Assembly: GCF_037975245.1 (NCBI RefSeq)
Contig: NC_092577.1
Coordinates: 36,822,898-36,886,897 of the forward strand
Direction: 5' to 3'
Length of the DNA: 64,000 bases
Source of the DNA: Apostichopus japonicus
Taxonomy: Eukaryota > Echinodermata > Holothuroidea > Aspidochirotida > Stichopodidae
Shown here: in pieces, positions 11,749 to 64,000 of the stretch
Position numbering within the stretch: the stretch's first letter is position 1
Layout: every line of letters begins with the position of its first letter
The notes under the pieces: generated by a model
Databases searched by the model: none
Told to the model about the DNA's origin: nothing
What the model saw: the letters and a program-made list of their open reading frames with translations, nothing else
Made by a program: the position numbers and the translations under genes

Positions 11749-12399
11749 GGACATTGTATGTCTTTAACTGATATTCGTATTTTACTATTTTTGAGTGGGA
11801 AAAATTCAAAAAAAGTTCATGAAATATGACTTAAGATGATTGGTTATCTATTTACAGGTCAAAGGATTAATCTGAATAATAACAATGACGTGTTTCGTTT
11901 TCCGTTGATAAAGTTCGAGGTTATTTCGAGGCTGTTATTCTGCAGCTGAGTGAAATTTTTCTCTCAACTAGTGCTACTATCTAACAACAACAACATGGAG
12001 TCTCTTTGTCATCCTGTAGTTCGTCACAACAACGGCACTCCATTCGAAACACAACATCCGGTTTGGCAAGTGCATGTATTTTGTTTGATGGCATAAAGGT
12101 CAATATAGATCGTTTCTGGTTGTGACCGTTTCATGGAATAGATTGGAGACAATGCCTTTACAAGATGTCGATATGCGTAACAACGCACTGATCTCTACAC
12201 TAACGAGATTAGTGGTAACAACGCGCTGACAACTATTATTTTACCATATTGTACCATGTCATACCATTCCGGTGATGTACTGCTTATACTGTTAATAGTA
12301 TCCAGCTGCAGGCGTGAGATTTCCCAATAGAGACAGCGGAATTTCCCTCAGTTCCTTCTCTCGTCCAATACCTTTCAGATAAGGGGGCGTAACCATCAT

Positions 12400-12620
12400 A
12401 TTATTAATAGGGGAGTGGTGTTTTGTCGCCCAGGGTGGGGTATTAGTGGATGGGTGGCCCCTCCCCTTTGAGAAATGAAGGGTGCTTTAATGCAAAATGG
12501 TGCTATATTTTGAATTTTTGGATTGTTGGGTAATATTTTGCCTGCCAGTAGGGGATTAGCCCCTGATGTTGAACTGAATCCCCCCTCCCCTTCCCCTCCC
12601 CCTGCCCCTCGCAGAGGTAT
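12400..12620. mobile_element. Degenerate hAT-like non-autonomous element end
   Basis: The GC-rich block with 'cccctcccctttgagaaatg' and 'gcaaaatggtgc' resembles the inner ends of the elements at 21820 and 23658. No terminal repeats or target duplication remain. It is present in both copies (50660-50850), so it predates the duplication. Confidence 0.45.
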
Positions 12621-12659
12621 ACGTGGAGTGCTCCCCCTGACGGTGTATGATAGTGCTAA

Positions 12660-13115
12660 AGGCCGCTATACCACCTTGCACACGCGATAACTCAAAAAGT
12701 ACGGTACAACATGGCTGAACTTCATTCTTGGTATGTAGCACCCCCTTATACTGAGAACACGATTTCTTTGAACTTGGCGGAGGTCAAGGTCATTTGAGGT
12801 CAACACAGATCGAACTCTTAATACCTTGCAAACCTGATAAATCAAAATGTAAAGCTTTAATTCAACTTTATATTTGGTATTTAGATCCATATTGAGGTAT
12901 ATTATCCAATATATATTATCAATTTTAAAGAGAACAAAAGTCCATATGTTCTCTGTTATGATGAAAGGTCATTAGAGGTCAACATAATTCATTTGCTAAT
13001 AATCTTGTAAACACAAAAACTCATAAATAACTAAGTATGTATGTACTTGATGGTTGATGTATAGGTCCGAATTATTGCAACAACAAAAAAACTTTATTAA
13101 TTGATCAGTGGTTGT
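12660..13115. repeat. Diverged tandem repeat, about 160 bp x 3
   Basis: Three related blocks start near 12668, 12818 and 13000. Each runs from a 'taataccttgcaaac'-like start through 'tgataaatcaaaa' to 'aaggtcatttgaggtcaac'. Conservation between blocks is partial, so the array is old. The copy-B equivalent is 50890-51310. Confidence 0.6.
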
Positions 13116-13548
13116 AAGTAACGGTCAACATTTCACTGACAGTCTTGAATTTAGTGTATATACTGTTGAATGTTTAGAAACTCTAATCTACTTCGCTTTC
13201 TGTTTTTCACATACTTTTATGATTCCTTCGTGATGCTCGTTGTTCTTAGAATAGGAGGTTTGTGGTGATGATTGGACCAAGCGAGCGATCTTTCATGATC
13301 CCATGTCACAATATTAATAACACGAACAAAAGTTACTATGAGACACCCTGACGAGTGTTTCCATCCAGCGACGTTAACGGTCGAAATATGAATGTGAATT
13401 CTCTATACACTCCGGATACTATCTTATTATAGAACATATCACTAAGTAAAGAGAAAAACTTCAAAAATGTTGACCATCCTTTACTTAGTTAGTCAAACAG
13501 AATTTGACTATTCAGACCATGATGGAGTACATACTTATAAACTGTTAA

Positions 13549-13579
<31 letters not shown>

Positions 13580-14383
13580 ACTTAAACTCTCTGATGAAAA
13601 CTTATCAACATGAATTAAAAGCTGAGTATTTCGAACATGACATCATTATGCAGAAAGAATTGAAAAGGATTAAAAACGAATGAATGGAAACCTTTGCAGA
13701 CGTTGAAGAGATTTTTGGAAACCAATATCAAAGTTATAGCGACTCTGTAAAAAAAAAACTGTTAGGTCTTACTTAGATCCAGTAATTTCTCAACAACTAT
13801 TTTTAAAGAAAAAAAAGTAATTAACGGCATAATTCAAACAATTGAGCCACGCTGTGCTTTTCCTGAAAAAGAAAACAACCAAAACATTACTTCCGGAAAA
13901 AGAATTTAGGAAGTTTGTATAACTGTCGTGAATTCTCAGTTGCTATGTGATTAAGGATATGAGTGTTGGCAGGAATTTTGTTTGGTTGAGTGGAAGCTAT
14001 CAACCAATTATTCCACGACGTCTTCTGTTAACAAATGGTATCCAGCCAGCAGAGAGAAGGGTTTATTTCACTCAAAGATTCTCCGACGAAGAGTGACTGT
14101 TTCTTTATACTCATATCTGTCAAACTCATTTTAGTCGAACAAATTGCTGGATATGGGAACTGTTGTGTTTTCTAATCGAGAATAGTCAATTTTCAGTGGT
14201 TAAGTGAATCTCATGCCGTTAATTACTACAACTGTATGGTTAAACAGTTACATAGAGTGACCATCTAAGACAGTGGTCGGATTAACATATTCTTACACTA
14301 GTGAATTATTCCGGCTGGATTTAACAGAACACTTAAGCTGCAAACTTTTTGCGTCTTTTTGGATCAATATATGTGTATATACA
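13116..14383. other. Upstream region of the adhesion GPCR gene
   Basis: Non-coding and closely conserved in copy B (51330-52613). It holds a short (ataa)n tract near 13545-13580, longer here than in copy B. The final few hundred bases probably contain the promoter. Confidence 0.45.
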
Positions 14384-14390
14384 TATAAAG
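14384..14390 (+). promoter_or_regulatory. Possible TATA box of gene A
   Basis: 'tataaag' lies 330 bases before the signal-peptide ATG. At the same place in copy B (52614-52620) the sequence is 'tataacg', so if it is a TATA box the paralogues may differ in promoter strength. No transcript data support it. Confidence 0.25.
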
Positions 14391-14720
14391 CGGCAGAGGA
14401 ATATAGCCGTTCATATTTTTCTCACGCAACATATTCCGACGTTTGTTGAACTGTTACCAATTTACAAATAGTCTGAAGGGTTGATACCTTGAACTTGTTT
14501 TAAAGACAATACATTACCTGTGATACGTCTTTATACGTTTAATATACGTTAACGACACGTTTTAAGTCAACGATATAATTAGTCTGGGACATAAATCTCA
14601 GTGTATATCTTTTTCAAATTTTAATAACCGATCGTATGGAATAAGTTTTATACTCAGATTTTGGTCTACTTTTTTGGAAGTATTTCTTACCGTCTGGAGT
14701 GATTTTGGCAGGATAGAAAG

Positions 14721-44590
<29,870 letters not shown>

Positions 44591-44839
44591 AACACTATCA
44601 AATGATGAATTTCTCTTTGAAGGACTTCGGGCTTATGCCCTACATAACATCAGCATCATACATGGAAGGCAGTTATTCTTCGCCGCTGAGCAGTCACATG
44701 TGAATGTGGTAGATGCCAAATGGCGTAGGGTTATAACTTACCCCTTCACGTCGGATGTCCATCCAATTTACAGTTTCAGCTCAAACTTAAGTATTTCAAA
44801 GTTTGATTTCTGTTGGATGTGTAAGACCCATTTCATTTT

Positions 44840-44907
44840 GGTCGGTCAGGAATCAACTCCACGATTTATAACCTGTCATACCAACGCCCTATCCACTCCA
44901 CCATAAT
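44840..44907 (-). mobile_element. tRNA-like SINE head
   Basis: On the minus strand, 'tggtggagtgg' (A-box-like, near 44900) and 'gagttgattcc' (B-box-like, near 44855) have tRNA promoter spacing. It lies in the 3' region of gene A next to the 82-bp minisatellite. Body and tail are undefined. Confidence 0.4.
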
Positions 44908-44908
44908 C

Positions 44909-45681
44909 CTGGTCATTGTTGTATAACTAACAAGAGATGAATAGTGTTCAGAGGACCAAGGAAGTGAATATCAGCGCCGATAGTAGAACGCTGGTCATTG
45001 TTGTATAACTAACAAGAGATGAATAGTGTTCAGAGGACCAAGGAAGTGAATATCAGCGCCGATAGTAGAACGCTGGTCATTGTTGTATAACTAATAAGAG
45101 ATGAATAGTGTTCAGAGGACCAAGGAAGTGAATATGAGCGCCGATAGTAGAACGCTGGTCATTGTTGTATAACTAATAAGAGATGAATAGTGTTCAGAGG
45201 ACCAAGGAAGTGAATATGAGCGCCGATAGTAGAACGCTGGTCATTGGTGATGAATAGTGATCAGAGGACCAAGGAAGTGAATATGAGCGCCGATAGTAGA
45301 ACGCTGGTCATTGTTGTATAACTAATAAGAGATGAATAGTGTTCAGAGGACCAAGGAAGTGAATATCAGCGCCGATAGTAGAACGCTGGTCATTGGTGAT
45401 GAATAGTGATCAGAGGACCAAGGAAGTGAATATGAGCGCCGATAGTAGAACGCTGGTCATCGGTGTATAACTAATAAGAGATGAATAGTGATCAGAGGAC
45501 CAAGGAAGTGAATATGAGCGCCGATAGTAGAACGCTGGTCATTGTTGTATAACTAATAAGAGATGAATAGTGTTCAGAGGACCAAGGAAGTGAATATGAG
45601 CGCCGATAGTAGAACGCTGGTCATTGGTGATGAATAGTGATCAGAGGACCAAGGAAGTGAATATCAGCGCCGATAGTAGAA
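44909..45681. repeat. 82-bp minisatellite 3' of gene A, about 10 copies
   Basis: Units start 'ctggtcattgttgtataact' and end 'gcgccgatagtagaacg'. Some copies are about 65 bp because 'tgtataactaataagag' is missing. The array starts about 320 bases after the stop codon, probably within the 3' UTR. Confidence 0.97.
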
Positions 45682-45986
45682 CACAGGTTGATAATCAGTG
45701 TCGCGATTTCAATCATTAGATTAGCTTCGCAGAGCGCATGATCTCTGTGAACCCCTTGTACGCACACAACATATACAGCGATGCCCTCATAATTGGACAT
45801 TCTGAACTGTGGAAGGATTGACGTCATTCATCCTTTGGTGGGCGAAACAAAGGATTAAGCAGCTGATCAGTTACCACCTGTTCTATATCTAAGTTATATA
45901 TTATTTGTCATTTTGTTAATCTCTGGATTGCTATTGAAATGTACCATGTAAATGTCTCGTTTACCTCACTGAGGTGAAGTGGAGAA

Positions 45987-45992
45987 AATAAA
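45987..45992 (+). terminator. Possible poly(A) signal of gene A
   Basis: 'aataaa' about 1.4 kb after the stop codon, just beyond the minisatellite. Another is at 46321-46326. The choice cannot be made without transcripts. Confidence 0.3.
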
Positions 45993-47490
45993 CTGAAACT
46001 GCAACAAACTGAGTACGTTTGAAGGTTGTGCAGCAATCAGATGCATTATAATATCAATCTGTTTTGCGCTTTCCAATTTTATAAGCCGTTTATATCCAAA
46101 CATGCATATATGCCAGGTGAAGTCCAGGACTGGCGGCGGAAGAATGTTCACCATAAGAGGATCAATGAGGTGCAAAAAAGCCGAAGGGCAGTGGGACAAG
46201 TGTATACTCTAATTTGATGTCCTGTCAAAGTTCATCCTCTATGCATTCTTTACCACAAAATCCAGTCTTTAAATGTTATCCAAAAAAATACGAGTTCCAT
46301 TACATTTTTATGTAATTTTCAATAAAACGGTATAATTGCAGCTCTTAGCCATACATGCAAAGAATTATCATCTCTTGCTTGTTTTACGGGCAAACAGATG
46401 TACTACATTCCTTTCAGGATGTCGTTTCGAGCAAGTTCTCGCAGTGGGCTAAACACCTTGGCGATTATCCGACAAGCCTCAATGACCTTAGAGTGACCTT
46501 AGAATGACCTTAGAGGGGTAACTCGCGTTTCGGAGTTGAATGTGTGACATTGTGAGACTTTGGGTAGTTTCCGCATTATGAACTACTTGGATATCTTCCG
46601 GAAACGGTAATGAGAACACTTAAAAAACTAATGAGAATAAAATAATCTTTAAACCTCGCGTAGAATCAGATTGAGATGGGAAGCAGAAACTGAAGATGCA
46701 TGTTCTCGTTTTCAGTTGAATTTACTCTTAATTGGAATTATTTTCTGTATTGTTGATTTTGTAGAGGAAGAATAAATCGTGTGTTCTATACTCATATCTC
46801 TATTTTTATGTTTCGGTATTGTCTGAGTGTACCTCGCGCTACATCCCCATTTAGTCTACAAGAGTATACCCATATATGAAGAACCGAGACAAAACAGGAC
46901 AATGGATTAAATCATTTTTAACATTAAATTCATTTCTTAATGCCATTGTAACTGACTGAGAGGATGACTTTGAGAGCATTAATTTATGTTTTGTTGTAGG
47001 CTGCTTTCAATCTTGTGTAATGAGCTATTTAATTGCTATGGTTCATCAATTCAAGTGACTCGACTATGTAGTTTAAGTACTGTACAGACAGTTAAGTCAG
47101 TTAATCAGATGCAACACAAAACGCAATCGTAAAACAACGTAAGACTTTAATGGCTTCAAAAGACATGTTTACGATGCCTTAAAAATGTATCCGGGACAAA
47201 TGGAGTTGATTGTCATCTAAAATATGCTCTACTGTCTATGTGAAGTTCAAAGAGAATAAGTTGGTTATAAAGAGTTGATAAAACAATGGATTACCGTTAA
47301 TAATTAATCCTGCACCGAGGAGCTGACGTCATTAGCTCTTGAGGCTTAAAGTAGCATTCCAGAAATTGAGCATAAAAGTTGAATAACTTGAAACCAGAAT
47401 GCCTGTAGAAACATTAGTAGTACTCATTTGTGTTTGCTTGACAATAAAAAAGTAAGACTAAAGTTCTGCCCAAAGTAATCCTTTCGTTTT
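45993..47490. other. Intergenic, no recognised feature
   Basis: AT-rich spacer after gene A. 'gaccttagag' repeats near 46478-46515 are the only local pattern. Confidence 0.4.
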
Positions 47491-47845
47491 TTCTGTTTAA
47501 CGCATTATGCTTGTACTTTGTATTAAGTAATAGATGCCCACGTGGAATGATATATAGTATATACTAATTCTATAGCAGTTTGTTATCAGTTAATTTAATT
47601 TAATTCATTTATGTCTATGACTAACGCCTTATGCTTGTACTTATGTATTAAGTAATAAATGCCCAAGTAGTATGATATATAGTATATACTAATTCTATAG
47701 CAGTTTGTTATCAGTTAATTCATTTATGTCTATGACTAACGCCTTATGCTTGTACTTATGTATAGTATTAAGTAATAGATGCCCACGTAGAATGCTATGA
47801 TATTAATTCCATAATAATTTGTTATGAGCAAATTTTACTTAATTC
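47491..47845. repeat. Imperfect tandem repeat, about 120 bp x 3
   Basis: Three copies share 'ttatgcttgtactt', 'agatgcccacgt' and 'agcagtttgttatcagttaa'. Confidence 0.85.
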
Positions 47846-47904
47846 ATGTATGAGTATAATGTAAATGGCATGATGATTTGTTATTATGATGACGTAATAT
47901 ATTT

Positions 47905-48510
47905 GATCCCATTTGAAAACAAATCGCCTTTCATCGTACAAGATTTTATTGATTTATTTTCAATTGTTAATAAGGCCAAAAAAAGGCTTCAAATTCCGAG
48001 GAACTCCACTTCAAAGTCGACGGAAATCCATCTTTGAGCTCTAAGAATCCGTATCAGCAACGTGAAAGAAATTTCCGATTTTGTTTTCTTGAATATTTTG
48101 TAAGGCTATACCCTTATCCTTTTTTTAAATATATTTTGGGCAAACTCGCGACTTTTTCTATACCTCCCAAAATTATGAAAATAGAGTACATTGATCTTCT
48201 AGTTAAAAATCACACATAATTATGTTCTGATTCGTACCCATTTGAAAGCAAATGGACTTTCTAGGAAGCGATTTTATTAATTTATTTTTAATTGTTAATA
48301 AAGCCAAAAAGAGGCTTCAAATTCCGAGGAACTCCACTTTAAAGTCGACGAAAATCCATCTTTGAGCTCTAAGAATCCAAATCAGCATAGCGAAAGAAAT
48401 TGGGGAAAAATTGTAATGCTATATATATGTACCCTTATCATTTTTTTCCAAAATGCGACTTTTTCTGTATCTCCCAAAGTCATGTAAATGGAGTAGAGCG
48501 ATCTTGTTCA
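47905..48510. repeat. Diverged direct duplication, about 325 bp x 2
   Basis: 47905-48205 and 48231-48510 share the central block 'ggcttcaaattccgaggaac' and 'catctttgagctctaagaat'. Both copies can be read as KAKKRLQIPRNST, but in different surrounding frames, so coding function is doubtful. Confidence 0.85.
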
Positions 48511-48980
48511 GTGTAGGGTTCATGCAGTCATATTAGTTTATAAATGGTGTTGCCAGGTAGCTAAAAACAAGAGTGTTGAAATCATCGGTTGTTGTGTGCA
48601 ATGAGATATATGCAACTCTGTAGATTGCCATCTTGTTAGTCTAGTTGAATTCTTAATACGTGGTAGCTTGCTTCAGTTATATGTCATGTTGTACCCACAA
48701 AGCAAGGAATTACAATAGTCAATCTACTTACTTTTAATGAATGCATGAACAAGCTGTTCTAGATGTTCTACTGTTCAAGATAATTTTATTACTTAACATA
48801 TACATCACGGCTAGCATTAAGGTCAAGAGGAGCGATGCAATTTTCTTAAGGTGGAATTTGCCTTGCACTTTCATTGAAGTAGCGGGCCACCGAGACAAAT
48901 TTTCAGCTTTCAAAACGGCAACAAATGTCATTTTAAGAACTTGGGAGGGCAAGGCTTATTTTAAATTGTAAAAAAAAAAA
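48511..48980. other. Intergenic, no recognised feature
   Basis: Opposite-strand open frames at 48734-48971 show no family. Confidence 0.35.
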
Positions 48981-49145
48981 ACGTGCAGGAATGATACGTG
49001 ACAGGAACGGTTCCTTTACACATTGTGATGGATCTGAAACCCGTAGGTCAACATCCTTAAGAAAACGTGCAGGGATGATACTAAACAGGTACGGTTCGTT
49101 TGTATATTGTGATGGATCTAAAACCCGTAGGTCAACATCTTCAAT
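48981..49145. repeat. 84-bp tandem duplication
   Basis: Two copies begin 'acgtgcaggaatgatac' and 'acgtgcagggatgatac' and end 'cgtaggtcaacatc', differing at a handful of bases. Confidence 0.9.
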
Positions 49146-50047
49146 AGTCCTGCAGCTATATTTCATGTCTGGACTCTGGAGTGGATACCGCTCGAGTTTC
49201 GGGAATTTTTGATCATTGCTTATAAGGGCACGTCTACTCACCTGATATAAAGGACACTATTTTGAGGGCATTTTAGAAAGCGGTAGAGGCACCAATGGAC
49301 ATTTATTGTTAGACCGTCGATTAATTTCAGCCTTATAAACAAGTAATGCAAAAAATGAGAATGCATATTAACTCAGTCAGAGAAAACACTACAATATGTA
49401 TTATAACATAGATCTAAGAAAAACAAAGGTACAGATCTAAATCATACCTGAAGAAGAATAAAGATAGAGTGATTCAGAATTGACCATGACAATATAGATG
49501 ATGTCACATTAAGTGCACAGATAAATCATATAAATCATCTCAGACCCCCAAATATTCTCACCAAGATCTCAGATGAGAACACATAGTCTCAATTAGATCA
49601 AATATTGAAATGCACAAAATCTCGCTAAGATCTAAGATGAGATCAGATCAAAGCATGCCATGATTATTAATTAATTTATTTATTGAGATTTTAATTAGTT
49701 ATTTAAGAAGAGTTCATAAAGATTAACTCTATGCTATGATCACAGCACTGTGTCTGACGGGACTTGGTCCAAACCTTTGTGATCAAAGCTGCCTAAAGTT
49801 GTGGTATGGTTTATTTCCATCCTCATATTCCTTCTTTCGTTATTTTGAGTGAGATCCAGATAAAGTCTTTATACACAAAGCAATTTATATTATAGGTAAA
49901 ATATAGAAAGTATCAAAATACGTGGTAGTGTTCGTTTACAAAAGTATTCTATGGCGACAAAATTAAAGCTCCTACGGTTCCAACTAAAAGTCACACAAAT
50001 ATGGAATACCTAAAGGACACTCCAATTGTACTCTCACTAATACTCCT
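49146..50047. other. Spacer before duplication copy B
   Basis: AT-rich; short 'agatctcagatgaga' repeats near 49560-49650. Weak similarity to 11395-11445 just left of the boundary suggests the true breakpoint may be slightly further upstream. Confidence 0.4.
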
Positions 50048-52950
50048 AGAAGGGACATTGTATGTCTTTTACTCATATTCGTATGTTGCTCTTTTGAAGG
50101 GGAAAAATTTCAAGAAATTTTCTTGAAATATGACTTAAGATGATTGGTTATCTATTTACAGGTCCAAGGATTAATCTGAATAATAACAATGACGTGTTTC
50201 GTTTTCCATTGATAAAGTTCGAAGTTATTTTTGGGTTGTTATTCTGCATCTGTGTGAAAGTTTTCTCTCAACTAGTGCTACTATCTAACAACAACAACAT
50301 GGAGTCTCTTTGTCATCCTGTAGTTCGTCACAACAACGTCACTCCATTCGAAACACAACATCCGGTTTGGCAAGTGCATGTATTTTGTTTGATGGCATAA
50401 AGGTCAATATAGATCGTTTCTGGTTGTGACCGTTTCATGGAATAGATTGGAGACAATGCCTTTACAAGATTGTCGATATGCGTAACAACACGCTGACAAC
50501 TATTATTTTACCATCTTGCATCACGTTATACCATTCCGGTGATGTACTGCCTATACTGTTTAATAGCATCCAGCTGCAGGCATGATATCTCCCAATAGAT
50601 ACAGCGGAATTTCCCTCAGTTCCTTCTCTCGTCAAATTACTTTCAAATAAGGGGGCGTAACCATCATATTTTTAAGGTGGGGTATTAATGGATGGGTGGC
50701 CCCTCCCCCTTTGAGAAATGCAAAATGGTGCTATATTTTGCAAGTTTTGAATTTTTGGATTGTTGTGTAATAATTTGCCTGCCAGTGGGGGATTAGCCGC
50801 TGATGTTGAACTGAATCCCCCTCCCCCACCCCTCCCCCTCACAGAGGTATACGTGGAGTGCTCCCCCTGACGGTGTATGGTAGTGATGAAAGTCGCTATA
50901 CCACCTTGCACACGTGATAACTCAAAAAGTACGGTAAAACTTGGCTGAACTTTATTCTTGGTATGTAGCGCCCCCTTTTACTCAGTGCACGATTTCTTTG
51001 AAACTTGGTGGAGGTTAAGGTCATTTAAGGTCAACACAGATCAAACTCTTAATACCTTGCAAACCTGATAAATCAAAATGTAAAGCTTTAATTCAACTTC
51101 ATATTTGGTATTTAGATCCATATTGAGGTATATTATCCAATATATATTATCAATTTTAAAGAGCACAAAAGTCCTTATGTTCTTTGTTATGATGAAAGGT
51201 CATTAGAGGTCAACATAATTCATTGGCTGATAATCTTGTAAACACAAAAACTCCTAAAGAACTAAGTATGAATGTACCCTTGATGGTTGATGTTTAGGTC
51301 CGAATTATTGCAAAAACTCCATATTAATTGATCAGTGGTTGTAAGTAACGGTCAACATTTCACTGAAAGTCTTGAATTTAGTGTATATACTGTTGAATGT
51401 TTAGAAACTCTAATCTACTTCGCTTTCTGTTTTTCACATACTTTTATGATTGCTTCGTGATACTCGTTGTTCTTAGAATAGAAGTTTTGTGGTGATGATT
51501 GGACCAAGCGAGTGACCTTTCATGATCCCATGTCACAATATTAATAACACGAACAAAAGTTACTATGAGACACCCTGACGAGTGTTTCCATCCAGCGACG
51601 TTAACGGTCGAAATATTAATGTGACTTCACTATATTCAACCTTTTGTCGCCCGGACACTGTCTAATTATAGAACATATCACCAAATAGTAAGTGAGAAAC
51701 TTCATAAATGTTGACCATCCTTTACTTATTTTGTCAAACAGAATTTGACTATTCAGACCATGATGGAGTACATACTTCTAAAATGTTAATAATAATCATA
51801 ATAATAATACTTAAACTCTCTGATGAAAACTTATCAACATGAATTAAAAGCTGAGTATTTCGAACAGGACATCATTATGCAGAAAGAATTGAAAAGGATT
51901 AAAAACGAAGAATGGAAACCTTTGCAGACGTTGAAGAGATTTTTGGAAACCAATATCAAAGTTATAGCGACTCTGTAAAAAAAAACCTGTTAAGTCTTAC
52001 TTAGATCCAGTAATTTCTCAACAACTATTTTTAAAGAAAAAAAAGTAATTAACAGCATAATTCAAACAATTGAGCCACGCTGTGCTTTTCCTGAAAAAAA
52101 CAAACAACCAAAACATTACTTCCGGAAAAAGGATTTAGGAAGTTTGTATAACTGTCGTGAATTCTCAGTTGCTATGTGATTAAGGATATGAGTGTTGGCA
52201 GGAATTTTGTTTGGTTGAGTGGAAGCTATCAACCAATTATTCCACGACGTCTTCTGTTAGCAAATGGTATCCAGCCAGCAGAGTGAAGGGTTTATTTCAC
52301 TCAAAGATTCTCCGACGAAGAGTGACTGTTTCTTTATACTCATATCTGTCAAACTCAGTTTAGTAGAACAAATTGCTGGATATGGGAACTGTTGTGTTTT
52401 CTAAACGAGAATAGTCAATTTTCAGTGGTTAAGTGAATCTCATGCCGTTAATTACTACAACTGTGTGGTTAAACAGTTACATAGAGTGACCATCTAAGAC
52501 AGTGGTCGGATTAACATATTCTTACACTAGTGAATTATTCCGGCTGGATTTAACAGAACACTTAAGCTGCAAACATTTCTGCGTCTTTTTGGATCAATAT
52601 ATGTGTATATACATATAACGCGGCAGAGGAATATAGCCGTTCATATTTTTCTCACGCAACATATTCCGACGTTTGTTGAACTGTTACCAATTTACAAATA
52701 GTCTGAAGGGTTGATACCTTGAACTTGTTTTAAAGACAATACATTACCTGTGATACGTCTTTATATGTTTAATATACGTTAACGACACGTTTTAAGTCAA
52801 CGATATAATTAGTCTGGGACATAAATCTCAGTGTATATCTTTTTCAAATTTTAATAACCGATCGTATGGAATAAGTTTTATACTCAGATTTTGGTCTACT
52901 TTTTTGGAAGTATTTCTTACCGTCTGGAGTGATTTTGGCAGGATAGAAAG

Positions 52951-64000
<11,050 letters not shown>

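Noticed and set aside
47846-48219. Small open frames with KAKKRLQIPRNST
   Set aside because: The phrase is shared by the two halves of a 325-bp duplication, but the upstream frame is not conserved, so it is treated as repeat sequence.
50140-50400. 86-codon open frame just inside copy B (containing PVVRHNNVTPFETQHPVW)
   Set aside because: The copy-A counterpart (11839-12096) is interrupted by a stop, and no splice link to gene B was found. A lost or untranslated exon remains possible but unsupported.

Overview
This is an intron-rich, AT-rich animal nuclear sequence, dominated by tandem repeats and transposon relics. The protein content (an adhesion GPCR with hyalin repeats, a melatonin-type class A GPCR) and the transposons (tRNA-derived SINEs, a Penelope-like element, hAT-type and CR1/jockey-type relics) suggest an invertebrate deuterostome. 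An echinoderm such as a sea cucumber is my best guess, but this is inference. No bacterial or organellar genes are present.

Layout. 1-4.7 kb: a single-exon class A GPCR on the minus strand, between two arrays of the same 48-bp minisatellite. 4.7-11.7 kb: no recognisable gene; small tandem repeats, a long palindrome and a LINE 3' end. 11.75-50.05 kb: duplication copy A, carrying a complete adhesion-type GPCR gene on the plus strand (14721-44590). I reconstruct 19 coding exons (1,332 codons) with consistent splice phases throughout. The order is signal peptide, a 77-residue Ser/Thr-rich segment, sushi/CCP, Ig-like, four hyalin repeats (HYR), hormone-receptor motif (HRM), GAIN with an intact GPS, seven membrane helices and a cytoplasmic tail. 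50.05-64 kb: copy B of the same unit, head to tail, holding the first four exons of a second paralogue that runs off the right edge.

Because copies A and B are close relatives, each acts as the other's ancestral reference. Three transposon insertions in copy A have matching empty sites in copy B: a 3.5-kb nested composite, a 500-bp hAT-like MITE and a truncated LINE. A further LINE sits at the left edge of copy A. Exon indels between copies are all multiples of three, so both paralogues look coding-competent. The intronic minisatellites have been rearranged independently.

The most unusual observation is in the (GAT)n microsatellite of intron 2 in copy B. It contains two copies of a 54-bp piece of the gene's own exon-11 splice acceptor plus the first 30 bases of that exon. 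In copy A this piece is found only at its native site, next to another (GAT)n tract 20 kb downstream of the paralogous microsatellite. A symmetric 231-nt exon hidden in what first looks like a 15.5-kb first intron is the other main finding.
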